A stretch of DNA of 64,000 bases from Ectobius pallidus (lineage: Eukaryota > Arthropoda > Insecta > Blattodea > Ectobiidae): positions 165,980,559-166,044,558 of the forward strand of contig CAXKWD010000002.1 in the NCBI GenBank assembly GCA_964059195.1, in the 5' to 3' direction. This document shows positions 1 through 10,229 of this stretch, piece by piece. Below the pieces are notes generated by a model. That model was not told the origin of the DNA, ran no database searches, and worked only from the letters and a program-made list of their open reading frames with translations. Every line of letters begins with the position of its first letter. Positions within the stretch are counted from its first letter, which is position 1. The position numbers and the translations under genes were made by a program.

Positions 1-426
1 TTGTATACGATTGGAAAAAGAACAGTTTCAACTGCTTTTGCATATAAACTTATGTTTCCTCGGAAACACAAGACATTTTTGAGATTATATTGTTAATGTA
101 AAAACAATATTTTTTATTCTTGGAGATGAAAGTCGCGCAGGATTTTAGAAAAGTCGAAATAAAACCATTTTATCAGCCTAGTACATAAAAACTCCCAAGA
201 GACGAACGTCATAACATTTCATTGCGAATAAAACCGTGTACATCAACAATAAAAATGTACTATAGTTTACGAGATAACGGCTGTCGAACCGTTAAAAACG
301 GCTCACACGAAAAAAGTCATATCGGTAAAAATAACAACTTTTTGAAATCCGCATACTCCCAGCATAAAATAAACTTTCGGAAATAAAACTAAAATCGACG
401 CTAACGGAAGTTGGCAGGGCTGAGAA

Positions 427-442
427 TCCCGGGAAGGCATGC
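427..442. repeat. Anchor palindromes TCCCGGGA and GCATGC
   Basis: Two perfect palindromes sit 2 bp apart at the most conserved point of the monomer. The first contains a SmaI/XmaI site and the second an SphI site. The first is present in all but four of the 138 anchors. Digestion with SmaI should therefore give a ladder of about 463 bp. The second is lost in monomers reading GGGATGCAG and in several near the right end (for example after 60,876 and 61,336, which read AAGGTGCAG). Confidence 0.9.
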
Positions 443-485
443 AGCTTCTATTAAAGCGCAGGATTGTATAAGAGTGGAAAGAGAA

Positions 486-497
486 CAGTTTCAACTG
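486..497. repeat. Dyad 1: CAGTT-TC-AACTG
   Basis: A 12-nt inverted repeat with 5-bp arms and a 2-nt spacer. It is present in most monomers. It is shortened in monomers where the preceding sequence is a run of A leading straight into AGTTTCAACTGCC. Confidence 0.7.
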
Positions 498-516
498 CTT
501 TTGCATATAAACTTAT

Positions 517-530
517 GTTTCCTCGGAAAC
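517..530. repeat. Dyad 2: GTTTCC-TC-GGAAAC
   Basis: A 14-nt perfect inverted repeat with 6-bp arms. It is deleted exactly in the seven short monomers. One arm base is changed in the copies reading GGTAAC (for example near 37,370, 39,220, 43,387, 47,092, 48,942 and 53,572) and in those reading GTTTTC (for example near 36,437, 38,287, 48,007, 52,627 and 54,487). Confidence 0.75.
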
Positions 531-549
531 ACAAGACATTTTTGAGATT

Positions 550-573
550 ATATTGTTAATGTAAAAACAATAT
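550..573. repeat. Dyad 3: ATATTGTT / AACAATAT, 8-nt loop
   Basis: A 24-nt inverted repeat with perfect 8-bp arms around AATGTAAA, the longest perfect stem in the monomer. It is followed directly by a T-rich run. The arms shrink to 6 bp in monomers that read AACAATTTTTTTT. One base is mispaired in type 2 monomers that read AACAGTAT. Confidence 0.75.
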
Positions 574-700
574 TTTTTATTCTTGGAGATGAAAGTCGCG
601 CAGGATTTTAGAAAAGTCGATATAAAACCATTTTATCAGCCTAGTACATAAAAACTCCCAAGAGACGAACGTCAAAACATTTCATTGCGAATAAAAGCGT

Positions 701-723
701 GTACATCAACAATAAAAATGTAC
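701..723. repeat. Dyad 4: GTACAT / ATGTAC, 11-nt loop
   Basis: A 23-nt inverted repeat with 6-bp arms around CAACAATAAAA. It is kept in type 1 and type 2 monomers. In type 3 monomers an extra A gives GTAACATC and breaks the left arm, and a few copies read GTGAACATC or GTGTAAATC. Several bracketed exchange junctions in the array include this element (2,061-2,086; 54,647-54,698; right end of the 41,638-41,734 tract). Confidence 0.75.
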
Positions 724-738
724 CATAGTTTACGAGAT

Positions 739-756
739 AACGGCTGTCGAACCGTT
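739..756. repeat. Dyad 5: AACGG / CCGTT, 8-nt loop
   Basis: An 18-nt inverted repeat with 5-bp arms around CTGTCGAA. On the minus strand it reads as a stem with a TTCGACAG loop, which superficially resembles a tRNA T-arm. It is imperfect in type 2 monomers, which read AAAGG in the left arm, and in copies reading CCATT in the right arm. Confidence 0.65.
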
Positions 757-883
757 GGAAACGACTCACACGAAAAAAGTCGTATCGGTAAAAATAACAT
801 CTTTTTCAAATCCGAATACTCACAGCATAAAAGAAACTTTCGGAAATAAAACTAAAATCGACGCTAACGGAAGTTGGCAGGGC

Positions 884-1320
884 TGAGAATCCCGGGAAGG
901 CATGCAGCTTCTATTAAAGCGCAGGATTGTATAAGAGTGGAAAAAGAACAGTTTCAACTGCTTTTGCATATAACATTTTTGAGATTATATTGTTAATGTA
1001 AAAACAATATTTTTTATTCTTGGAGATGAAAATCGCGCAGGATTTTAGAAAAGTCGAAATAAAACCATTTTATCAGCCCAGTACATAAAAACCCCCAAGA
1101 GACGAACGTCATAACATTTCATTGCGAATAAAAGCGTGTACATCAACAATAAAAATGTACCATAGTTTACGAGATAACGGCTGTCGAACCGTTGAAAACG
1201 ACTCAAACGAAAAAAGTCATATCGGCAAAAATAACATCTTTTATAATTCCGCATACTCACAGCATAAATGAAACTTTCGGAAATAAAAATAAAATCGACG
1301 CTAACGGAAGTTGGCAGGGC
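884..1320 (+). repeat. Short monomer lacking dyad 2 (26-bp deletion)
   Basis: This monomer is 437 bp long because 26 bp are missing after base 973: CATATAA joins directly to CATTTTTGAG. The lost segment contains the whole 14-nt dyad 2. The same join occurs after 4,648, 8,785, 12,924 and 18,422. A 27-bp relative reading ATAACTATTTGAG occurs after 15,213 and 20,711. All seven lie in the left 21 kb and at fixed positions in the higher-order repeats, so they mark copies that descend from one deletion event. The 27-bp form most simply derives from the 26-bp form by further small changes. Confidence 0.9.
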
Positions 1321-4130
1321 TGAGAATCCCGGGAAGGCATGCAGCTTGTATAAAAGCGCAGGATTTTATAACAGTGTAAAAAAAACAGTTTCAACTGCCT
1401 TTGGCATATAAACTTGTTTCCTCGGAAACACAAGACATTTTTGAGATTATATTGTTAATGTAAAAACAATATTTTTTATTCTTGGAGATGAAAGTCGCGC
1501 AGGATTTTAGAAAAGTCGATATAAAACCATTTTATCAGCCTAGTACATAAAAACTCCCAAGAGACGAACGTCAAAACATTTCATTGCGAATAAAAGCGTG
1601 TACATCAACAATAAAAATGTACCATAGTTTACGAGATAACGGCTGTCGAACCGTTGAAAACGACTCACACGAAAAAAGTCGTATCGGTAAAAATAACATC
1701 TTTATCAAATCCGCATACTCACAGCATAAAAGAAACTTTCGGAAATAAAACTAAAATCGACGCTAACGGAAGTTGGCAGGGCTGAGAATCCCGGGAAGGC
1801 ATGCAGCTTCTATTAAAGCACAGGATTTTATAAGAGTGGAAAAAGAACAGTTTCAACTGCTTTTGCATAAAAACTTATGTTTCCTCGGAAACACAAGACA
1901 TTTTTGAGATTATATTGTTAATGTAAAAACAATATTTTTTATTCTTGGAGATGAAAGTCGCGCAGGATTTTAGAAAAGTCGAAATAAAACCATTTTATCA
2001 GCCTAGTACATAAAAACTCCCAAGAGACGAACGTCATAACATTTCATTGCGAATAAAACCGTGTACATCAACAATAAAAATGTACCATAGTTTACGAGAT
2101 AACGGCTGTCGAACCGTTGAAAACGACTCACACGAAAAAAGTCGTATCGGTAAAAATAACATCTTTTTCAAATCCGCATACTCACAGCATAAAAGAAACT
2201 TTCGGAAATAAAACTAAAATCGACGCTAACGGAAGTTGGCAGGGCTGAGAATCCCGGGAAGGCATGCAGCTTCTATTAAAGCACAGGATTGTATAAGAGT
2301 GGAAAAAGAACAGTTTCAACTGCTTTTGCATATAAACTTATGTTTCCTCGGAAACAAGACATTTTTGAGATTATATTGTTAATGTAAAAACAATATTTTT
2401 TATTCTTGGAGATGAAAGTCGCGCAGGATTTTAGAAAAGTCGAAATAAAACCATTTTATCAGCCTAGTACATAAAAACTCCCAAGAGACGAACGTCATAA
2501 CATTTCATTGCGAATAAAAGCGTGTACATCAACAATAAAAATGTACCGTAGTTTACGAGATAACGGCTGTCGAACCGTTGAAAACGCCTCGCACGAAAAA
2601 AGTCATATCGGCAAAGGTAACATCTTTTTCAATTCCGCACACTCACGGCATAAAAGAAACTTTCGGAAATAAAAATAAAATCGACGCTTACGAAAGTTGG
2701 CATGGCTGAGAATCCCGGGAAGGCATGCAGCTTGTATAAAAGAGCAGGATTTTATAACAGTGTAAAAAAAAACAGTTTCAACTGCCTTTGGCATATAAAC
2801 TTGTTTCCTCGGAAACACAAGACATTTTTGAGATTATATTGTTAATGTAAAAACAATTTTTTTTAATTCTTGGAGATGAAAATCGCGCAGGATTTTACAA
2901 AAGTCGAAATAAAACCATTTTATCAGCCTAGTACATAAAAACTCCCAAGAGACGAACGTCATAACATTTCATTGCGTATAAAACCGTGTACATCAACAAT
3001 AAAAATGTACCATAGTTTACAAGATAACGGCTGTCGAACCGTTGAAAACGCCTCGCACGAAAAAAGTTACATCGGCAAAAATAACATCTTTTACATTTCC
3101 GCACACTCACAGCATAAAAAAACTTTCGGAAATAAAAATAAAAATCGACGCTTACGAAAGTTGGCAGGGCTGAGAATCCCGGGAAGGGATGCAGCTTCTA
3201 TAAAAGCGGAGGATTGTATAAAAGTGGAAAAAAAAGTTTCAACTGCCTTTGGCATATAAACTTATGTTTCCTCGGAAACACAAGACATTTTTGAGATTAT
3301 ATTGTTAATGTAAAAAGAATATTTTTTATTCTTGGAGATGAAAATCGCGCAGGATTTTAGAAAAGTCGAAATAAAACCATTTTATCAGCCTAGTACATAA
3401 AAACTCCCAAGAGACGAACGTCATAACATTTCATTGCGAATAAAAGCGTGTACATCAACAATAAAAATGTACCATAGTTTACGAGATAACGGCTGTCGAA
3501 CCGTTGAAAACGACTCACACGAAAAAAGTCATATCGGCAAAAATAACATCTTTTATAATTCCGCATACTCACAGCATAAAAGAAACTTTCGGAAATAAAA
3601 ATAAAATCGACGCTAATGGAAGTTGGCAGGGCTGAGAATCCCGGGAAGGCATGCAGCTTCTATTAAAGCGCAGGATTGTATACGATTGGAAAAAGAACAG
3701 TTTCAACTGCTTTTGCATATAAACTTATGTTTCCTCGGAAACACAAGACATTTTTGAGATTATATTGTTAATGTAAAAACAATATTTTTTATTCTTGGAG
3801 ATGAAAGTCGCGCAGGATTTTAGAAAAGTCGAAATAAAACCATTTTATCAGCCTAGTACATAAAAACTCCCAAGAGACGAACGTCATAACATTTCATTGC
3901 GAATAAAACCGTGTACATCAACAATAAAAATGTACTATAGTTTACGAGATAACGGCTGTCGAACCGTTAAAAACGGCTCACACGAAAAAAGTCATATCGG
4001 TAAAAATAACAACTTTTTGAAATCCGCATACTCCCAGCATAAAATAAACTTTCGGAAATAAAACTAAAATCGACGCTAACGGAAGTTGGCAGGGCTGAGA
4101 ATCCCGGGAAGGCATGCAGCTTCTATTAAA

Positions 4131-4188
4131 GCGCAGGATTGTATAAGAGTGGAAAGAGAACAGTTTCAACTGCTTTTGCATATAAACT
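4131..4188 (+). repeat. Internal monomer duplicate, copy S1
   Basis: This stretch begins GCGCAGGATT and ends TATAAACT. It aligns with 4,273-4,331 of the same monomer, 142 bp downstream, at roughly 70% identity by eye with a single 1-bp gap. The first ten bases and the final ATAAACT-like end agree best. The same pair exists in all full-length monomers, so the duplication predates the array. Confidence 0.6.
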
Positions 4189-4272
4189 TATGTTTCCTCG
4201 GAAACACAAGACATTTTTGAGATTATATTGTTAATGTAAAAACAATATTTTTTATTCTTGGAGATGAAAGTC

Positions 4273-4331
4273 GCGCAGGATTTTAGAAAAGTCGATATAA
4301 AACCATTTTATCAGCCTAGTACATAAAAACT
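4273..4331 (+). repeat. Internal monomer duplicate, copy S2
   Basis: This is the partner of 4,131-4,188. It begins GCGCAGGATT and ends CATAAAAACT. A third, weaker relative lies about 222 bp further on in the monomer: it begins near CACAGCATAAAAG and shares the word GAAATAAAAC with S2. The 463-bp unit therefore seems to have been built from smaller ancestral repeats. Confidence 0.55.
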
Positions 4332-7300
4332 CCCAAGAGACGAACGTCAAAACATTTCATTGCGAATAAAAGCGTGTACATCAACAATAAAAATGTACCA
4401 TAGTTTACGAGATAACGGCTGTCGAACCGTTGGAAACGACTCACACGAAAAAAGTCGTATCGGTAAAAATAACATCTTTTTCAAATCCGAATACTCACAG
4501 CATAAAAGAAACTTTCGGAAATAAAACTAAAATCGACGCTAACGGAAGTTGGCAGGGCTGAGAATCCCGGGAAGGCATGCAGCTTCTATTAAAGCGCAGG
4601 ATTGTATAAGAGTGGAAAAAGAACAGTTTCAACTGCTTTTGCATATAACATTTTTGAGATTATATTGTTAATGTAAAAACAATATTTTTTATTCTTGGAG
4701 ATGAAAATCGCGCAGGATTTTAGAAAAGTCGAAATAAAACCATTTTATCAGCCCAGTACATAAAAACCCCCAAGAGACGAACGTCATAACATTTCATTGC
4801 GAATAAAAGCGTGTACATCAACAATAAAAATGTACCATAGTTTACGAGATAACGGCTGTCGAACCGTTGAAAACGACTCAAACGAAAAAAGTCATATCGG
4901 CAAAAATAACATCTTTTATAATTCCGCATACTCACAGCATAAATGAAACTTTCGGAAATAAAAATAAAATCGACGCTAACGGAAGTTGGCAGGGCTGAGA
5001 ATCCCGGGAAGGCATGCAGCTTGTATAAAAGCGCAGGATTTTATAACAGTGTAAAAAAAACAGTTTCAACTGCCTTTGGCATATAAACTTGTTTCCTCGG
5101 AAACACAAGACATTTTTGAGATTATATTGTTAATGTAAAAACAATATTTTTTATTCTTGGAGATGAAAGTCGCGCAGGATTTTAGAAAAGTCGATATAAA
5201 ACCATTTTATCAGCCTAGTACATAAAAACTCCCAAGAGACGAACGTCAAAACATTTCATTGCGAATAAAAGCGTGTACATCAACAATAAAAATGTACCAT
5301 AGTTTACGAGATAACGGCTGTCGAACCGTTGAAAACGACTCACACGAAAAAAGTCGTATCGGTAAAAATAACATCTTTATCAAATCCGCATACTCACAGC
5401 ATAAAAGAAACTTTCGGAAATAAAACTAAAATCGACGCTAACGGAAGTTGGCAGGGCTGAGAATCCCGGGAAGGCATGCAGCTTCTATTAAAGCACAGGA
5501 TTTTATAAGAGTGGAAAAAGAACAGTTTCAACTGCTTTTGCATAAAAACTTATGTTTCCTCGGAAACACAAGACATTTTTGAGATTATATTGTTAATGTA
5601 AAAACAATATTTTTTATTCTTGGAGATGAAAGTCGCGCAGGATTTTAGAAAAGTCGAAATAAAACCATTTTATCAGCCTAGTACATAAAAACTCCCAAGA
5701 GACGAACGTCATAACATTTCATTGCGAATAAAACCGTGTACATCAACAATAAAAATGTACCGTAGTTTACGAGATAACGGCTGTCGAACCGTTGATAACG
5801 CCTCGCACGAAAAAAGTCATATCGACAAAAATAACATCTTTTACAATTCTGCACACTCACAGCATAAAAGAAACTTTCGGAAATAAAAATAAAATCGACG
5901 CTTACGTGAGTTGGTAGGGCTGAGAATCCCGGGAAGGCATGCAGCTTCTATAAAAGCGGAGGATTGTATAAAAGTGGATAAAAAAAGTTTCAACTGCATT
6001 TGGCATATAAACTTATGTTTCCTCGGAAACACAAGACATTTTTGAGATTATATTGTTAATGTAAAAACAATATTTTTTATTCTTGGAGATGAAAATCGCG
6101 CAGGATTTTAGAAAAGTCGAAATAAAACCATTTTATCAGCCTAGTACATAAAAACTCCCAAGAGACGAACGTCATAACATTTCATTGCGAATAAAAGCGT
6201 GTACATCAACAATAAAAATGTACCATAGTTTACGAGATAACGGCTGTCGAACCGTTGAAAACGACTCACACGAAAAAAGTCGTATCGGTAAAAATAACAT
6301 CTTTTTCAAATCCGCATACTCACAGCATAAAAGAAACTTTCGGAAATAAAACTAAAATCGACGCTAACGGAAGTTGGCAGGGCTGAGAATCCCGGGAAGG
6401 CATGCAGCTTCTATTAAAGCACAGGATTGTATAAGAGTGGAAAAAGAACAGTTTCAACTGCTTTTGCATATAAACTTATGTTTCCTCGGAAACAAGACAT
6501 TTTTGAGATTATATTGTTAATGTAAAAACAATATTTTTTATTCTTGGAGATGAAAGTCGCGCAGGATTTTAGAAAAGTCGAAATAAAACCATTTTATCAG
6601 CCTAGTACATAAAAACTCCCAAGAGACGAACGTCATAACATTTCATTGCGAATAAAAGCGTGTACATCAACAATAAAAATGTACCGTAGTTTACGAGATA
6701 ACGGCTGTCGAACCGTTGAAAACGCCTCGCACGAAAAAAGTCATATCGGCAAAGGTAACATCTTTTTCAATTCCGCACACTCACGGCATAAAAGAAACTT
6801 TCGGAAATAAAAATAAAATCGACGCTTACGAAAGTTGGCATGGCTGAGAATCCCGGGAAGGCATGCAGCTTGTATAAAAGAGCAGGATTTTATAACAGTG
6901 TAAAAAAAACAGTTTCAACTGCCTTTGGCATATAAACTTGTTTCCTCGGAAACACAAGACATTTTTGAGATTATATTGTTAATGTAAAAACAATTTTTTT
7001 TAATTCTTGGAGATGAAAATCGCGCAGGATTTTACAAAAGTCGAAATAAAACCATTTTATCAGCCTAGTACATAAGAACTCCCAAGAGACGAACGTCATA
7101 ACATTTCATTGCGTATAAAACCGTGTACATCAACAATAAAAATGTACCATAGTTTACAAGATAACGGCTGTCGAACCGTTGAAAACGCCTCGCACGAAAA
7201 AAGTTACATCGGCAAAAATAACATCTTTTACATTTCCGCACACTCACAGCATAAAAAAACTTTCGGAAATAAAAATAAAAATCGACGCTTACGAAAGTTG

Positions 7301-7812
7301 GCAGGGCTGAGAATCCCGGGAAGGGATGCAGCTTCTATAAAAGCGGAGGATTGTATAAAAGTGGAAAAAAAAGTTTCAACTGCCTTTGGCATATAAACTT
7401 ATGTTTCCTCGGAAACACAAGACATTTTTGAGATTATATTGTTAATGTAAAAAGAATATTTTTTATTCTTGGAGATGAAAATCGCGCAGGATTTTAGAAA
7501 AGTCGAAATAAAACCATTTTATCAGCCTAGTACATAAAAACTCCCAAGAGACGAACGTCATAACATTTCATTGCGAATAAAAGCGTGTACATCAACAATA
7601 AAAATGTACCATAGTTTACGAGATAACGGCTGTCGAACCGTTGAAAACGACTCACACGAAAAAAGTCATATCGGCAAAAATAACATCTTTTATAATTCCG
7701 CATACTCACAGCATAAAAGAAACTTTCGGAAATAAAAATAAAATCGACGCTAATGGAAGTTGGCAGGGCTGAGAATCCCGGGAAGGCATGCAGCTTCTAT
7801 TAAAGCGCAGGA

Positions 7813-10229
7813 TTGTATACGATTGGAAAAAGAACAGTTTCAACTGCTTTTGCATATAAACTTATGTTTCCTCGGAAACACAAGACATTTTTGAGATTAT
7901 ATTGTTAATGTAAAAACAATATTTTTTATTCTTGGAGATGAAAGTCGCGCAGGATTTTAGAAAAGTCGAAATAAAACCATTTTATCAGCCTAGTACATAA
8001 AAACACCCAAGAGACGAACGTCATAACATTTCATTGCGAATAAAACCGTGTACATCAACAATAAAAATGTACTATAGTTTACGAGATAACGGCTGTCGAA
8101 CCGTTAAAAACGGCTCACACGAAAAAAGTCATATCGGTAAAAATAACAACTTTTTGAAATCCGCATACTCCCAGCATAAAATAAACTTTCGGAAATAAAA
8201 CTAAAATCGACGCTAACGGAAGTTGGCAGGGCTGAGAATCCCGGGAAGGCATGCAGCTTCTATTAAAGCGCAGGATTGTATAAGAGTGGAAAGAGAACAG
8301 TTTCAACTGCTTTTGCATATAAACTTATGTTTCCTCGGAAACACAAGACATTTTTGAGATTATATTGTTAATGTAAAAACAATATTTTTTATTCTTGGAG
8401 ATGAAAGTCGCGCAGGATTTTAGAAAAGTCGATATAAAACCATTTTATCAGCCTAGTACATAAAAACTCCCAAGAGACGAACGTCAAAACATTTCATTGC
8501 GAATAAAAGCGTGTACATCAACAATAAAAATGTACCATAGTTTACGAGATAACGGCTGTCGAACCGTTGGAAACGACTCACACGAAAAAAGTCGTATCGG
8601 TAAAAATAACATCTTTTTCAAATCCGAATACTCACAGCATAAAAGAAACTTTCGGAAATAAAACTAAAATCGACGCTAACGGAAGTTGGCAGGGCTGAGA
8701 ATCCCGGGAAGGCATGCAGCTTCTATTAAAGCGCAGGATTGTATAAGAGTGGAAAAAGAACAGTTTCAACTGCTTTTGCATATAACATTTTTGAGATTAT
8801 ATTGTTAATGTAAAAACAATATTTTTTATTCTTGGAGATGAAAATCGCGCAGGATTTTAGAAAAGTCGAAATAAAACCATTTTATCAGCCCAGTACATAA
8901 AAACCCCCAAGAGACGAACGTCATAACATTTCATTGCGAATAAAAGCGTGTACATCAACAATAAAAATGTACCATAGTTTACGAGATAACGGCTGTCGAA
9001 CCGTTGAAAACGACTCAAACGAAAAAAGTCATATCGGCAAAAATAACATCTTTTATAATTCCGCATACTCACAGCATAAATGAAACTTTCGGAAATAAAA
9101 ATAAAATCGACGCTAACGGAAGTTGGCAGGGCTGAGAATCCCGGGAAGGCATGCAGCTTGTATAAAAGCGCAGGATTTTATAACAGTGTAAAAAAAACAG
9201 TTTCAACTGCCTTTGGCATATAAACTTGTTTCCTCGGAAACACAAGACATTTTTGAGATTATATTGTTAATGTAAAAACAATATTTTTTATTCTTGGAGA
9301 TGAAAGTCGCGCAGGATTTTAGAAAAGTCGATATAAAACCATTTTATCAGCCTAGTACATAAAAACTCCCAAGAGACGAACGTCAAAACATTTCATTGCG
9401 AATAAAAGCGTGTACATCAACAATAAAAATGTACCATAGTTTACGAGATAACGGCTGTCGAACCGTTGAAAACGACTCACACGAAAAAAGTCGTATCGGT
9501 AAAAATAACATCTTTATCAAATCCGCATACTCACAGCATAAAAGAAACTTTCGGAAATAAAACTAAAATCGACGCTAACGGAAGTTGGCAGGGCTGAGAA
9601 TCCCGGGAAGGCATGCAGCTTCTATTAAAGCACAGGATTTTATAAGAGTGGAAAAAGAACAGTTTCAACTGCTTTTGCATAAAAACTTATGTTTCCTCGG
9701 AAACACAAGACATTTTTGAGATTATATTGTTAATGTAAAAACAATATTTTTTATTCTTGGAGATGAAAGTCGCGCAGGATTTTAGAAAAGTCGAAATAAA
9801 ACCATTTTATCAGCCTAGTACATAAAAACTCCCAAGAGACGAACGTCATAACATTTCATTGCGAATAAAACCGTGTACATCAACAATAAAAATGTACCGT
9901 AGTTTACGAGATAACGGCTGTCGAACCGTTGATAACGCCTCGCACGAAAAAAGTCATATCGACAAAAATAACATCTTTTACAATTCTGCACACTCACAGC
10001 ATAAAAGAAACTTTCGGAAATAAAAATAAAATCGACGCTTACGTGAGTTGGTAGGGCTGAGAATCCCGGGAAGGCATGCAGCTTCTATAAAAGCGGAGGA
10101 TTGTATAAAAGTGGATAAAAAAGGTTTCAACTGCATTTGGCATATAAACTTATGTTTCCTCGGAAACACAAGACATTTTTGAGATTATATTGTTAATGTA
10201 AAAACAATATTTTTTATTCTTGGAGATGA
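7813..10229 (+). repeat. Higher-order repeat A, unit 3 (partial)
   Basis: It follows unit 2 with an offset of 4,137 bp through anchors 8,233, 8,696, 9,133, 9,595 and 10,058. The match stops at about 10,230, where unit 2 reads GATGAAAATCG and this copy reads GATGAAAGTCG. It then continues into a type 3 cassette. I noticed a private substitution at 8,005 (AAACACCC instead of AAACTCCC) and a G at 10,133. Confidence 0.9.

Larger units (their letters stand above)
421..883 (+). repeat. Representative full-length monomer
   Basis: This 463-bp monomer serves as a reference for describing the family. By hand count it holds 166 G or C (36%) and 23 CpG. In order it contains the anchor with two perfect palindromes (427-434 and 437-442), a purine-rich stretch, a 12-nt dyad (486-497), a 14-nt dyad (517-530), a 24-nt dyad (550-573) followed by a T-rich run, the variable cassette that distinguishes monomer types (about 615-700), a 23-nt dyad (701-723), an 18-nt dyad (739-756), and an A-rich segment ending in AAGTTGGCAGGGC. 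Three variant classes of the segment after the anchor recur through the array: one with CTTCTATTAAAG, one with CTTGTATAAAAG that is followed by a run of A, and one with GGGATGCAGCTTCTATAAAAG. These classes are combined differently with the downstream cassettes, so monomers are mosaics. Confidence 0.95.
1..3675 (+). repeat. Higher-order repeat A, unit 1 (8 monomers)
   Basis: Base 1 and base 3,676 begin the same sequence, and the two stretches stay in register with an offset of 3,675 bp for about 2 kb. Anchors lie at 421, 884, 1,321, 1,783, 2,246, 2,707, 3,171 and 3,633. Compared with unit 2 this unit lacks one monomer. Its monomer ending at 2,246 begins like the monomer ending at 5,921 and finishes like the one ending at 6,384, so it is a chimera left by loss of one repeat length. 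Confidence 0.92.
3676..7812 (+). repeat. Higher-order repeat A, unit 2 (9 monomers)
   Basis: This unit is 4,137 bp long with anchors at 4,096, 4,559, 4,996, 5,458, 5,921, 6,384, 6,845, 7,308 and 7,770. It differs from unit 1 mainly by the additional monomer around 5,921-6,384. Outside that event I noticed only scattered changes, such as one A fewer in the A-run near 6,903 and a G at 7,076. Confidence 0.92.

Noticed and set aside
550..580. Intrinsic bacterial-type terminators (dyad 3 followed by a T run)
   Set aside because: The stem is AT-rich and weak, it occurs in every monomer with no gene upstream, and the organisation points to a eukaryote.
739..756. A tRNA gene on the minus strand
   Set aside because: Only a T-arm-like hairpin is present. 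There is no acceptor stem, anticodon arm or A box at suitable spacing, and the loop has one base too many.
421..883. CENP-B box
   Set aside because: I looked for the TTCG-4N-A-2N-CGGG pattern on both strands of the reference monomer and found no match.
421..1320. CRISPR array
   Set aside because: The whole 463-bp unit repeats, with no short repeats separated by unique spacers.
884..1320. The short monomers as a separate satellite family
   Set aside because: Outside the 26/27-bp gap they match neighbouring full-length monomers, so they are deletion derivatives.
2928..3110. Recurrent minus-strand 60-codon frame with a Cys-rich start (CKRCYFCR), seen in dozens of monomers
   Set aside because: It overlaps a plus-strand frame over the same bases, varies by non-silent changes and frameshifts, has no recognisable domain or expression signals, and is simply the repeat translated. 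It recurs because the DNA recurs.
2972..3259. Plus-strand frames of 66-111 codons beginning MRIK, found in many monomers
   Set aside because: They are antisense to the minus-strand frames and their length depends on one-base changes in A-runs. A monomer of 463 bp shifts frame at each repeat, so no longer protein can be encoded.
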